In this document: positions 18,261 through 25,775 of the stretch, in pieces
How the letters are laid out: each line of letters starts with the position of its first letter
Numbering within the stretch: position 1 is the first letter of the stretch
Assembly: GCF_018069875.1 (NCBI RefSeq)
Contig: NZ_JAGQDF010000003.1
Location: forward strand, 62,001-126,000
Direction: 5' to 3'
Length of the DNA: 64,000 nt
DNA from: Ideonella alba
GTDB lineage: Bacteria; Pseudomonadota; Gammaproteobacteria; Burkholderiales; Burkholderiaceae_C
Position numbers and translations under genes: made by a program
Notes under the pieces: model-generated
Seen by the model: the letters and a program-made list of their open reading frames with translations, nothing else
Databases searched by the model: none
Told to the model about the DNA's origin: nothing

Positions 18261-19828
18261 CAGAGTGCGCGGTAGCGCAGCCTCCGGAACCGCAGCTCGC
18301 CCTCGCCCGCACTGAACAGCGCCAGACGCAGGCTGGTGAAGCCGCCGAAGACGTTGTGGTGCAGGCCCGAGACCTCCATCTGCCAGGGCAGCTGCTGCCA
18401 CTGCCGACCGTCCGCGGACCTGAACCAGGTCAGCACGTTGTCGCGGTTGAGCAGGCGCAGGTGCAGGCGCGGCGTGGTCAGCGGCTGGCGCATCCAGCGC
18501 TGTTCCTGGCCGTAGCCGTAGGTCAACAGCTCGCCGCCGCCCAGGCCGATGCCGGCATGGCCGCGCTCGTCGTAGAACAGCGCCAGCCCGCCGTGGGCGG
18601 CGCCGTGGGCCTCGACCTCGACCGTGACCTCGTAGCGGTGGTCACCCACCACGCAGCACAGGGGCGAGCAGTCGGCCAGCGCCTGGCCCTTGCCGCGCAG
18701 GCGCAGCTCGCCACCGCCCACCTGCACGCGCTGCGCCAACTCGCCGGGCGCGGCACCGTGCAGGCTCCACGGCAGGCCCAGCGTCGGGCGCTCGAAGTCG
18801 TCCGACAGCGCCAGGCCGGTGGGTCCGGCCTGGCCGCCGCGCGGCGCCGGCAGCGGACGCGACAGCGTGCCACCGCGGGCACGCAGCCAGCCGTCGCGCG
18901 TCCAGGCCACCGGCTCCAGCAGGGCCTGACGGCCCAGGGTGCGAAAGCCGTTTTCGTAGCCGTGGTAGACCATCCACCAGTCGCCCGCCGGGCCTTCGAC
19001 CAGGCTGGCGTGGCCGCGCGACCACCAGGGCTCATCGGCGCTGCGGGTGCGCACGATCGGGTTGTGCGGGCAGTGCTCCCAGGGCCCGTGCACCGAGCGT
19101 GAACGCGACAGCGTGACCATGTGGCTGGTCGGCGGACCGGCCGTGCCGCCCACCGCCGAGACCAGGTAGAACCAGCCGCCGTGGCGCAGCAGCTTGGGGC
19201 CCTCGGGGGCGAACATCTCGACCACCCAGTCCTCGGGGTAGCGCCAGGCTTCCCAGGCGCCCTCCTGCAGCGGGCCGTCGGTGCGCAGGCCGTCATCGCT
19301 CAGCCGCACGCGCCGCCCGCCATTGAGGAACAGGTAGCGCCGGCCGTCCTCGCCCACCACATGGCCGGGGTCGATGCAGCCGGGCAGGCCCAGGTCGATG
19401 GGTGCGCTCCAGGGGCCGCGGATGTCGTCGGCCCAGACCACGTAGACCGCGGTGCCCTGCGCCTGCAGCACCGGGATGTAGAGGAAGTAGCGGCCCTGGT
19501 GGCGCACCAGGTCCATCGCCCACACGGTGCCCGGCGGCTCGGGCAGGGCGGCGGTGATCGGCACCCAGTTGAACAGATCGCGCGAATGCCAGATCACCGC
19601 CCCCGGCGTGGCCGCGAAGGACGAGAAGCTCAGGTAGTAGTCGGCGCCGTCCTTCAGCACCGTCGGGTCGGCGTGGTCGCCGGGCACGATCGGGTTGAGG
19701 TAGCGGCCATCGCCCAGGTCGGCGCAGCGCTGGCCTTCGGGCCCGCGCCCGCGTGCCGCGGCGGCGCCGGCCGGCAGCGCGGCCCCGCCCAGGGCGGCGG
19801 TGAGCGCCTCACGTCGGGTCAGGGCCAT
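18260..19828 (-). CDS. GH43 beta-xylosidase/arabinofuranosidase with C-terminal beta-sandwich
   Basis: A 522-residue protein with a Tat-like signal (LTRREAL followed by a hydrophobic stretch, cut near residue 25). The five-bladed propeller shows the base Asp54 in HADPTVL, the Asp in WAMDLV and the acid Glu in PEGPKLL. A concanavalin-like C-terminal domain begins near residue 330, as in the XynB3-type beta-xylosidases. It would remove terminal xylose or arabinose from hemicellulose oligomers in the periplasm. It is the last gene of the long minus-strand block, two bases after the permease stop, and its own stop abuts the repeat array. Confidence 0.88.
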   Translation of the reverse strand: MALTRREALTAALGGAALPAGAAAARGRGPEGQRCADLGDGRYLNPIVPGDHADPTVLKDGADYYLSFSSFAATPGAVIWHSRDLFNWVPITAALPEPPGTVWAMDLVRHQGRYFLYIPVLQAQGTAVYVVWADDIRGPWSAPIDLGLPGCIDPGHVVGEDGRRYLFLNGGRRVRLSDDGLRTDGPLQEGAWEAWRYPEDWVVEMFAPEGPKLLRHGGWFYLVSAVGGTAGPPTSHMVTLSRSRSVHGPWEHCPHNPIVRTRSADEPWWSRGHASLVEGPAGDWWMVYHGYENGFRTLGRQALLEPVAWTRDGWLRARGGTLSRPLPAPRGGQAGPTGLALSDDFERPTLGLPWSLHGAAPGELAQRVQVGGGELRLRGKGQALADCSPLCCVVGDHRYEVTVEVEAHGAAHGGLALFYDERGHAGIGLGGGELLTYGYGQEQRWMRQPLTTPRLHLRLLNRDNVLTWFRSADGRQWQQLPWQMEVSGLHHNVFGGFTSLRLALFSAGEGELRFRRLRYRAL

Positions 19829-19830
19829 GC

Positions 19831-21240
19831 TCAGACCGCGCCGCGGCGCGCCTCCAGCAGGCCGCGGGTGCGCCCGGCGCCGGCCTCGTCGATCGGGAAG
19901 CGGGCGATCAGCACCAACGCGATCAGCAGGCCCAGCGCCGGGATGCCGCTGAGCAGCAGGCGGATCAGCGTGATCGCTTCCTCGCTCTGCACCGGCAGCT
20001 TGGCGTCAAAGCCGGTGAACTGCAGGATCCAGCCCGAGGCGCCATTGCCCAGGCCGATGCCCACCTTGCTGATCCAGGACTGGCAGGCGGCGAACGAGCC
20101 CTCGCGGCGCTGGCCGGTTTCCAGCTCGTCATGGTCGATCACGTCGGCCAGCGTGGAGCCGTACAGCGTCCAGAAGCCGGCGCCGGTGAAGGCCACGAAG
20201 CCGCAGGCCAGCAGCTGCAGCCACGGGTAGCGCGGGTCGTAGAGCCACCAGTCGCCGATGAAGGCGCACACCGCCAGCGCCAGCACCGCCATCAGCCCGA
20301 GGCGCTTGCCGTAGCGCCGCGCCAGCATGCCGAAGAAGGGGATGCCGGCGAAGCCGAAGGCCATGCCGGCCAGGCCCATGGCCGAGTTCCAGCGCGTGCC
20401 CAGCGCCACGTCGCCGCCGCAGACGTAGTAGAGCGTGGTGTAGTAGCCCAGCAGGCCGACCATCGCGGTGGCAATGCCATACGCCAGCATCATGCCCAGC
20501 AGCGAGCGGAAGGGCTTGTTCTGCAGCGTGCGGTACAGCGTGTCGCGCAGCGGCACCTTGGCCTGGCGCACCACCACGCTCTCGTAGTAGCGCTCGCGCA
20601 CCAGCAGGAAGATCGCCACCGACATGCCCACCATCACCGCACCCAGGATGCTGCAGTAGACCTGCGCGCCCAGCAGGATGTCGGGCTTGCCGTTGGCGTC
20701 GTTGAAGATCGACAGCGTGGTGAACTGGGCCGCCACGAACATCGTCAGCTCGGGCACCTTCTGGATCGCGTTCTTCACCTGCATGACGCTGGTGCGCTCG
20801 TGGTAGTCGGGCGTCATCTCGGTGCCCAGGCTGGTCCAGGGCATGTTGAAGCAGCTCATCACCGGCACGTAGACCAGCGTGGAGGCCAGCATGAAGATGA
20901 AGTACTGGGTGTCGCTCCAGCCGCGGCCCACCGCGAACATCAGCGGCAGGCCGATGCCCGCCAGCACGCCACCCACCAGGATGAAGGGGCGGCGCCGGCC
21001 ATGGCGGGTGCGGGTGTTGTCCGACAGCCAGCCGAACACCGCGTCCGAGGCGGCGTCGATGAAGATCTTGATCATCAGCGCCGTCGAGATCAGCCCCGGC
21101 GCCATGCCCAGGAAGACGTTGAAGACGTGGAAGGCCAGCGACTGGTAGAGCCAGTGGCCCCACAGGTCGACGAAGGCGCCCAGGCCGTAGCCCACCTTCT
21201 GGGGCATCGGAACGCGGTCGGCGGGGGCGGTGGTGCTCAT
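19831..21240 (-). CDS. GPH-family glycoside/pentoside:cation symporter
   Basis: A 469-residue inner-membrane protein with twelve hydrophobic segments. The motif GWLSDNTRTRHGRRRPFIL after the second segment identifies the glycoside-pentoside-hexuronide family (XynP, YicJ, MelB). In E. coli yicJ stands beside the alpha-xylosidase yicI, so isoprimeverose or other xylosides are likely cargo here too. It lies between the LacI regulator and GH43. Together with the AmpG-like permease it gives the locus two non-ABC inner-membrane routes. Confidence 0.9.
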   Translation of the reverse strand: MSTTAPADRVPMPQKVGYGLGAFVDLWGHWLYQSLAFHVFNVFLGMAPGLISTALMIKIFIDAASDAVFGWLSDNTRTRHGRRRPFILVGGVLAGIGLPLMFAVGRGWSDTQYFIFMLASTLVYVPVMSCFNMPWTSLGTEMTPDYHERTSVMQVKNAIQKVPELTMFVAAQFTTLSIFNDANGKPDILLGAQVYCSILGAVMVGMSVAIFLLVRERYYESVVVRQAKVPLRDTLYRTLQNKPFRSLLGMMLAYGIATAMVGLLGYYTTLYYVCGGDVALGTRWNSAMGLAGMAFGFAGIPFFGMLARRYGKRLGLMAVLALAVCAFIGDWWLYDPRYPWLQLLACGFVAFTGAGFWTLYGSTLADVIDHDELETGQRREGSFAACQSWISKVGIGLGNGASGWILQFTGFDAKLPVQSEEAITLIRLLLSGIPALGLLIALVLIARFPIDEAGAGRTRGLLEARRGAV

Positions 21241-21282
21241 CAGCGGTCTCTCGGGCAGGCCGGCGGCACCGCCGGCGCGGGG

Positions 21283-22377
21283 TCAGGGAATGGCCAGCGG
21301 CCCCGGTCGCACCGGGGCCAGGCTGGGTTGCAGGACGGTCTCGGTGGGCAGCACCTGCGAGGCGATCGGCTGCGGCGGCGCCAGGCCCAGCTTGGCGTCC
21401 ACGGCGGCGAGCAGCAGGCGCACCGCCAGGTGGCCCATCTCGCGCAGCGGCTGGTGCACCGTGGCCAGGCGGGCCGAGCGGGCCAGCAAGGTGTCATCGA
21501 ATCCCACCACCGACAGGTCGCGCGGCACCTGCAGGCCGCGCGCGCCCAGCACCTCGAAGCAGCCCAGCGCGACGGCGTCGCTGACGGCGAAGATGGCGTG
21601 CGGCACCTCGTCGCCGCGGTGGGCATCGAACCAGTCGGCGAGCTGGCGCCGGCTGGCCTCGGCACTGAAGCCGCCGCGCACCAGCAGGTCCTCGTCCAGC
21701 GGCACGCCGGCCTCGGCGTGGGCGCGGCGCCAGCCGGCGACACGCCGGTTGGCGCCGATCGAGTCGGCCGGGCCGGCCAGGTGCAGGATGCGGCGGTGAC
21801 CCAGGGCCAGCATCTGCCGCACCATCTCGAAGGCGCCGCGCTCTTCGTCGGACTCGATGTTGGGCACCCCCGGCAGCGCATGGTTGGCGTGTACCGAGAC
21901 CACCGGCGTGTGCTCGGGCAGGGCCTGGGCGTCATCCGGGCCCAGCAGCGGCGCCAGCAGGATCAGGCCGTCGATGCGGCCATCGCAGATCGAGGCCATG
22001 CGCCGCGCCACCTCGGGCCAGGTGTCGAAGGCGAAGACGGTGGTGTTCTGGCCCGCCGCCGCCGCGGCCTCGATGACGCCGTTGAACACTTCCAGGAAGT
22101 ACTGGTTCAGCTCGTTGCCCGACAGCGTGGTGGCCAGACCCAGCGTGTTCATGCGCCGCTCGGCCAGGCCGCGCGCGGTGGCGTTGGGTCGGTAGCGCAG
22201 TTGCTCGGCGGCCTCCAGGATGCGCTGGCGCGTCTCGTCGGAGATGCGCGAGGAGGTCTTGGCGCCATTGAGCACCGCCGACGCCGCCATCGCCGACACG
22301 CCGGCGGCGCGTCCCACGTCAGCCAGGGTGGCGGCGTGGCGGGCGCGGGTGCTGCGTTTGGCGGTGGGCTGCGTCAT
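21283..22377 (-). CDS. LacI family transcriptional regulator
   Basis: A 364-residue repressor. The N-terminal helix-turn-helix reads ATLADVGRAAGVSAMAAS and is followed by the hinge helix segment NATARGLAERR; residues 75-340 form a sugar-binding periplasmic-protein-like domain. It sits inside the glycosidase block between GH1 and the GPH permease. Two LacI-type palindromes with the same core (3932-3945, 36418-36429) lie upstream of the GH31 operon and of xylA, so it probably represses both and, through the second, its own expression. The inducer is probably a xyloglucan-derived di- or oligosaccharide (inference). Confidence 0.92.
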   Translation of the reverse strand: MTQPTAKRSTRARHAATLADVGRAAGVSAMAASAVLNGAKTSSRISDETRQRILEAAEQLRYRPNATARGLAERRMNTLGLATTLSGNELNQYFLEVFNGVIEAAAAAGQNTTVFAFDTWPEVARRMASICDGRIDGLILLAPLLGPDDAQALPEHTPVVSVHANHALPGVPNIESDEERGAFEMVRQMLALGHRRILHLAGPADSIGANRRVAGWRRAHAEAGVPLDEDLLVRGGFSAEASRRQLADWFDAHRGDEVPHAIFAVSDAVALGCFEVLGARGLQVPRDLSVVGFDDTLLARSARLATVHQPLREMGHLAVRLLLAAVDAKLGLAPPQPIASQVLPTETVLQPSLAPVRPGPLAIP

Positions 22378-22387
22378 GGCGATGGTC

Positions 22388-23743
22388 TCAGAGGATGCGT
22401 CGGTGTCGGATCACCTCGGCGTACCAGCGCGCCGAGAGCTTGGGCGTGCGCACCTGGGTCTCAAAGTCGCAATGGACGATGCCGAAGCGCCGCGCGTAGC
22501 CGTCCTCCCACTCGAAGTTGTCGATGAAGGACCACAGGAAGTAGCCGTCGATCGGCACCCCATCGGCCAGCGCGCGGTGCACCTCGCGGAGGTGGTTGCG
22601 CACGTAGTCACGCCGGTGCAGGTCGATCACCTCGCCACCCTCCACCGGCTCCGCATCGTAGCCGCAGCCGTTCTCGGTGATCAGGATCGAGCGGTGGCCA
22701 TACAGCTCGCGGCACATGCGCGGCGCCCAGTAGATGGCCTGTGGCACCAGGTTCAGCCAGGGGCTGTCGGCGCGCGGGTAGTTCGCCGGCAGCGACAGGG
22801 CCTCGGGCCGGCCATCGGCGCCGGCACGCACATAGGTGGCGGTGTAGATGTTCAGGCCCAGGTGGTCGGTGGGCAGGCTGATCAGGTCGAAGTCGCCCGG
22901 CTCGACATGCGGTGCCGCGTCGCCGACGCGGGCCAGGTACTCGGCCGAGTAGCCGCCGCCATGGATGGCCCCCAGGATGTGGGCGTTCTTCTGGACGAAC
23001 CAGGCGGTGGCGGCGGCGATGTCGGCGGGGGTCTCGGTCACCGGCACCGCCACGTCGCAGTTGTCGGTCAGGCCGACCTGGGCGTCGTCGCTGCCGTGCA
23101 GGCGCACCGCGCGCACCGCCAGGCCATGGGCCAGCAGCGCGTGGTGGATGGTCTGGTTGACCACCTGCTCGGGCTCGCGCCGGCCCGGCGCCTTGCTGCC
23201 CACGCCGTAGGCCAGCCAGGTGAAGCAGCGGATCTCGTTGAGCGTGATCCAGTGCCGCACCCAGGGCGACAGCGCCTTGACCACGGTGTCGGCGTAGTGG
23301 GCGAAGGCCTCGACGGTGCTGCGCACGGTCCAGCCGCCCTCGTCCTCCAGCGCCTGCGGCAGGTCCCAGTGGAACAGCGTGACCCAGGGGGTGATGCCGT
23401 GGCGGTGCAGGCTGGCCAGCAGGCGGCGGTAGAAGTCCAGGCCGGCTGGGTTGGGCTCACCGCGGCCCTGCGGGAAGATGCGCGGCCAGGCGATCGACAG
23501 CCGGTAGTGGCGGATGCCCATCGAGGCCATCAGCGCGAAGTCCTCGTCGAAGCGGTGGTAGTGGTCGCAGGCGGTGTCCAGCGTGTCGCCGTTGTGCACC
23601 GAGCCCGGCACGCGGGCGAAGCGGTCCCAGATCGACTCGCCCTTGCCGTCGGTGAAGGCGGCGCCCTCGATCTGCGCCGAGGCGGCGGCGACACCGAAGA
23701 CGAAATGGTCGGGGAAGGGGCTGGCGTAGGTCAGGGGGCTCAT
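22388..23743 (-). CDS. GH1 beta-glucosidase family enzyme
   Basis: A 451-residue protein of usual GH1 length without a signal peptide, so cytoplasmic. The nucleophile motif ITENG (Glu357) is intact. The acid/base motif normally read as TxNEP is TLNEI here (Glu170, Ile171): the catalytic Glu is kept but Pro is replaced. It would remove the glucose residues exposed after GH31 removes xylose, working down isoprimeverose or cellobiose units. It overlaps the upstream esterase gene by four bases. Confidence 0.9.
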   Translation of the reverse strand: MSPLTYASPFPDHFVFGVAAASAQIEGAAFTDGKGESIWDRFARVPGSVHNGDTLDTACDHYHRFDEDFALMASMGIRHYRLSIAWPRIFPQGRGEPNPAGLDFYRRLLASLHRHGITPWVTLFHWDLPQALEDEGGWTVRSTVEAFAHYADTVVKALSPWVRHWITLNEIRCFTWLAYGVGSKAPGRREPEQVVNQTIHHALLAHGLAVRAVRLHGSDDAQVGLTDNCDVAVPVTETPADIAAATAWFVQKNAHILGAIHGGGYSAEYLARVGDAAPHVEPGDFDLISLPTDHLGLNIYTATYVRAGADGRPEALSLPANYPRADSPWLNLVPQAIYWAPRMCRELYGHRSILITENGCGYDAEPVEGGEVIDLHRRDYVRNHLREVHRALADGVPIDGYFLWSFIDNFEWEDGYARRFGIVHCDFETQVRTPKLSARWYAEVIRHRRIL

Positions 23744-24465
23744 GGGCAGGATGCGTCCAGGGGGGCGGCCGCCAGCAGGCGGTCCAGGGTGGGATCGATC
23801 GCGTCGGCGAGCCGGTGGTAGCCGGCCTCGCTGAGATGCAGCTGGTCCGGCAGCAGCGCGGGGTCCAGCCAGTCGGCGGCGTCGGTCAGCGCTGCGCCGA
23901 CGTCGAGGAAGTGCACCCGCTGGCCGTCGGCCAGTGCGCGCAGCCGGGTGTTGACCGCCTCGTTGAGCTGGCGCAGCGGCGCCTCCGGCGCGTGCTCGCG
24001 CGGCAGCAGGGCCAGCAGCAGCACGCGGCTGGCGGGCAGGCGACGCTGCAGCTCATCGAGCAGGCGCCAGACGCCGGCTGCGGTGCGCGCCGGCGGCGCC
24101 TGCAGGTCGCCGCTGTCGTTGGTGCCGATCAGCAGCACCAGCAGCCGCGGCGCCAGGTTGTCTAGTGCGCCATGCTGCAGCCGCCACAGCAGGTGCTCGG
24201 TGCGGTCGCCCCAGCAGCCCATGGCCAGCGCCGGCCGCGCGGCGTAGCGGGCCTGCCAGACCGGCTGGCCCACATCGTCCCAGCCGTGGGTGATCGAGTC
24301 GCCCAGGAAGACCAGCTGCGGTGCCTGGCCGGCCGCCCGCATGGCCTGGGCCTGCGCGCGCAGCGCGGCATGGCGCGCGGTCCACCAGGGCAGCGCCTCG
24401 GGCTTGTCCAGCGGCACCGGGGCCGGCAGCTCGGCCAGCTCGGGCGGGGGTGGCGGCAGGCTCAT
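23740..24465 (-). CDS. SGNH/GDSL hydrolase, cytoplasmic paralogue
   Basis: A 241-residue hydrolase without signal peptide. The SGNH blocks are FLGDSITHGW (Ser57), the glycine block near YAARPALAMGCWGD, GTNDSGD, and DQLHLSEAGY with the Asp-x-x-His pair. It is clearly related to the C-terminal half of its upstream neighbour (same motifs, same spacing), suggesting an old tandem duplication with loss of the export signal and accessory domain. Likely an acetylesterase acting on imported, acetylated oligosaccharides. Overlaps both neighbours by four bases. Confidence 0.83.
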   Translation of the reverse strand: MSLPPPPPELAELPAPVPLDKPEALPWWTARHAALRAQAQAMRAAGQAPQLVFLGDSITHGWDDVGQPVWQARYAARPALAMGCWGDRTEHLLWRLQHGALDNLAPRLLVLLIGTNDSGDLQAPPARTAAGVWRLLDELQRRLPASRVLLLALLPREHAPEAPLRQLNEAVNTRLRALADGQRVHFLDVGAALTDAADWLDPALLPDQLHLSEAGYHRLADAIDPTLDRLLAAAPLDASCP

Positions 24466-25775
24466 CGCAGGGGGCCGGCGGACAGCAGCCGCTGCAGCGT
24501 GGGGGCCATGCCGTCGGCCCAGCGGCGGTAGCCGTCCTCGCTGAGGTGCAGCAGGTCGGGGAAGATGGCGGTGGACAGGCGGCCATCGGGCTCGGCCAGC
24601 ACCGGCTGCAGGTCCAGGAAGCTGATCCGCTCGCCATCGGCGAAGCCGGCCAGGTGCTGGTTGAGGCGGTCGTTGAGGCGGCGCAGCCGGGTGCCGGGCT
24701 CGGCGTCGCGCGGGAACACCGCCAGCAGCAGCACCCGCGCGGCGGGCTGGCGGGCGCGGATCTCGTCCAGCAGGCGGCGCACACCGGCCGCCGTGGTGGC
24801 CGGATCCTCCTGGCGGTCGCCGGTGTTGTTGGTGCCGATCATCAGCACCACCACGCGGGCCTGGAAACCGTCGATCTCGCCGTGCTGCAGCCGCCACAGC
24901 ACGTTCTCGGTCTTGTCGCCGCCATAGCCCAGGTCCAGCGCGTCAAGCGGTGCATAGCGCTCGTCCCAGATGCGGCGGCCGGCATCCTCCCAGCCGTGGG
25001 TGATCGAGTCGCCGATGAAGACCAGCTGCGGCGGGCGGCCGGCAGCCACCGCCTCGCGCACCGCCTGCAGCTTCTTCTCGTGGCGCGGCATCCACCAGTC
25101 CATCGCCCAGACCTGGTCCAGCGTGACCGGCGTGACCGATTCGCTGCGGTAGTCGGGGCAGCCGGTGCTGGGGCGGCCCTGGCGCACCAGGCGCACGCGC
25201 GCCACCTGCACCGTGCCGCTGCCGCTGCTGTCGAGGAAGAAGGGCTGGGCGATCGCGCGGAAGTCGGCACCGTCGCGCACGAAACAGCGCAGCGGCAGCG
25301 CCAGCTGCTGCCAGTCCTGGCCCTGGGCCGCGCGCGAGGCGCGCAGCAGGTTGACCTTGCGCACGCAGTCGGGGCCGCAGGCCATGCCCACATGCAGGCC
25401 GGCGCGGGCCATGTCGTCGCTGCGCCAGTCCAGTTCCAGCGTCGCGTCGTCCAGCGCGCCACGCAGGTCCAGCGGCTGCGTCAGGTGCAGGCGCAGCGCG
25501 GCATACCAGGCCTCGCGCCACTGCAGCGTGAGGCTGCCGTCGGTTTCGCGGCGGGCGCGCACGTCACTGGCGGGCACGCGCGGCTGGGCCGGCTTGGGGA
25601 CCACCACGGTGTCGCCGACCAGCGGCGTGGCGGCCTCCATGTCGGCCACCTCCCAGCGGGCACCGGGCATCAGCTCGGTCACGTCGCCGGTCGGCGCGCG
25701 GCCGGCGGGCAGGCTGCTGCAGGCGCTCAGGCCGACCAGCGCGGCCAGGCAGATCAGGGGGTGCAGTGGGCTCAT
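24462..25775 (-). CDS. lipoprotein SGNH esterase with N-terminal beta-sandwich (ExoP-C-like) domain
   Basis: A 437-residue protein with a lipoprotein signal (lipobox LSAC, Cys19), so anchored in a membrane facing the periplasm. Residues about 55-205 form a beta-rich domain that resembles the C-terminal ExoP domain of GH3 exo-glucosidases (WREAWYAALRL, LELDWRS, WQQLALPLRCF, FFLDSSGSGTV). Residues 230-437 are an SGNH hydrolase: FIGDSITHGW (Ser257), GTNNTGD and DLLHLSEDGY. Xyloglucan-utilisation loci in Xanthomonas also carry SGNH-type acetylesterases. The most likely job is removal of O-acetyl groups from galactosyl residues of xyloglucan oligosaccharides before GH35 acts. The start overlaps the GH95 stop. 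Confidence 0.82.
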   Translation of the reverse strand: MSPLHPLICLAALVGLSACSSLPAGRAPTGDVTELMPGARWEVADMEAATPLVGDTVVVPKPAQPRVPASDVRARRETDGSLTLQWREAWYAALRLHLTQPLDLRGALDDATLELDWRSDDMARAGLHVGMACGPDCVRKVNLLRASRAAQGQDWQQLALPLRCFVRDGADFRAIAQPFFLDSSGSGTVQVARVRLVRQGRPSTGCPDYRSESVTPVTLDQVWAMDWWMPRHEKKLQAVREAVAAGRPPQLVFIGDSITHGWEDAGRRIWDERYAPLDALDLGYGGDKTENVLWRLQHGEIDGFQARVVVLMIGTNNTGDRQEDPATTAAGVRRLLDEIRARQPAARVLLLAVFPRDAEPGTRLRRLNDRLNQHLAGFADGERISFLDLQPVLAEPDGRLSTAIFPDLLHLSEDGYRRWADGMAPTLQRLLSAGPLR

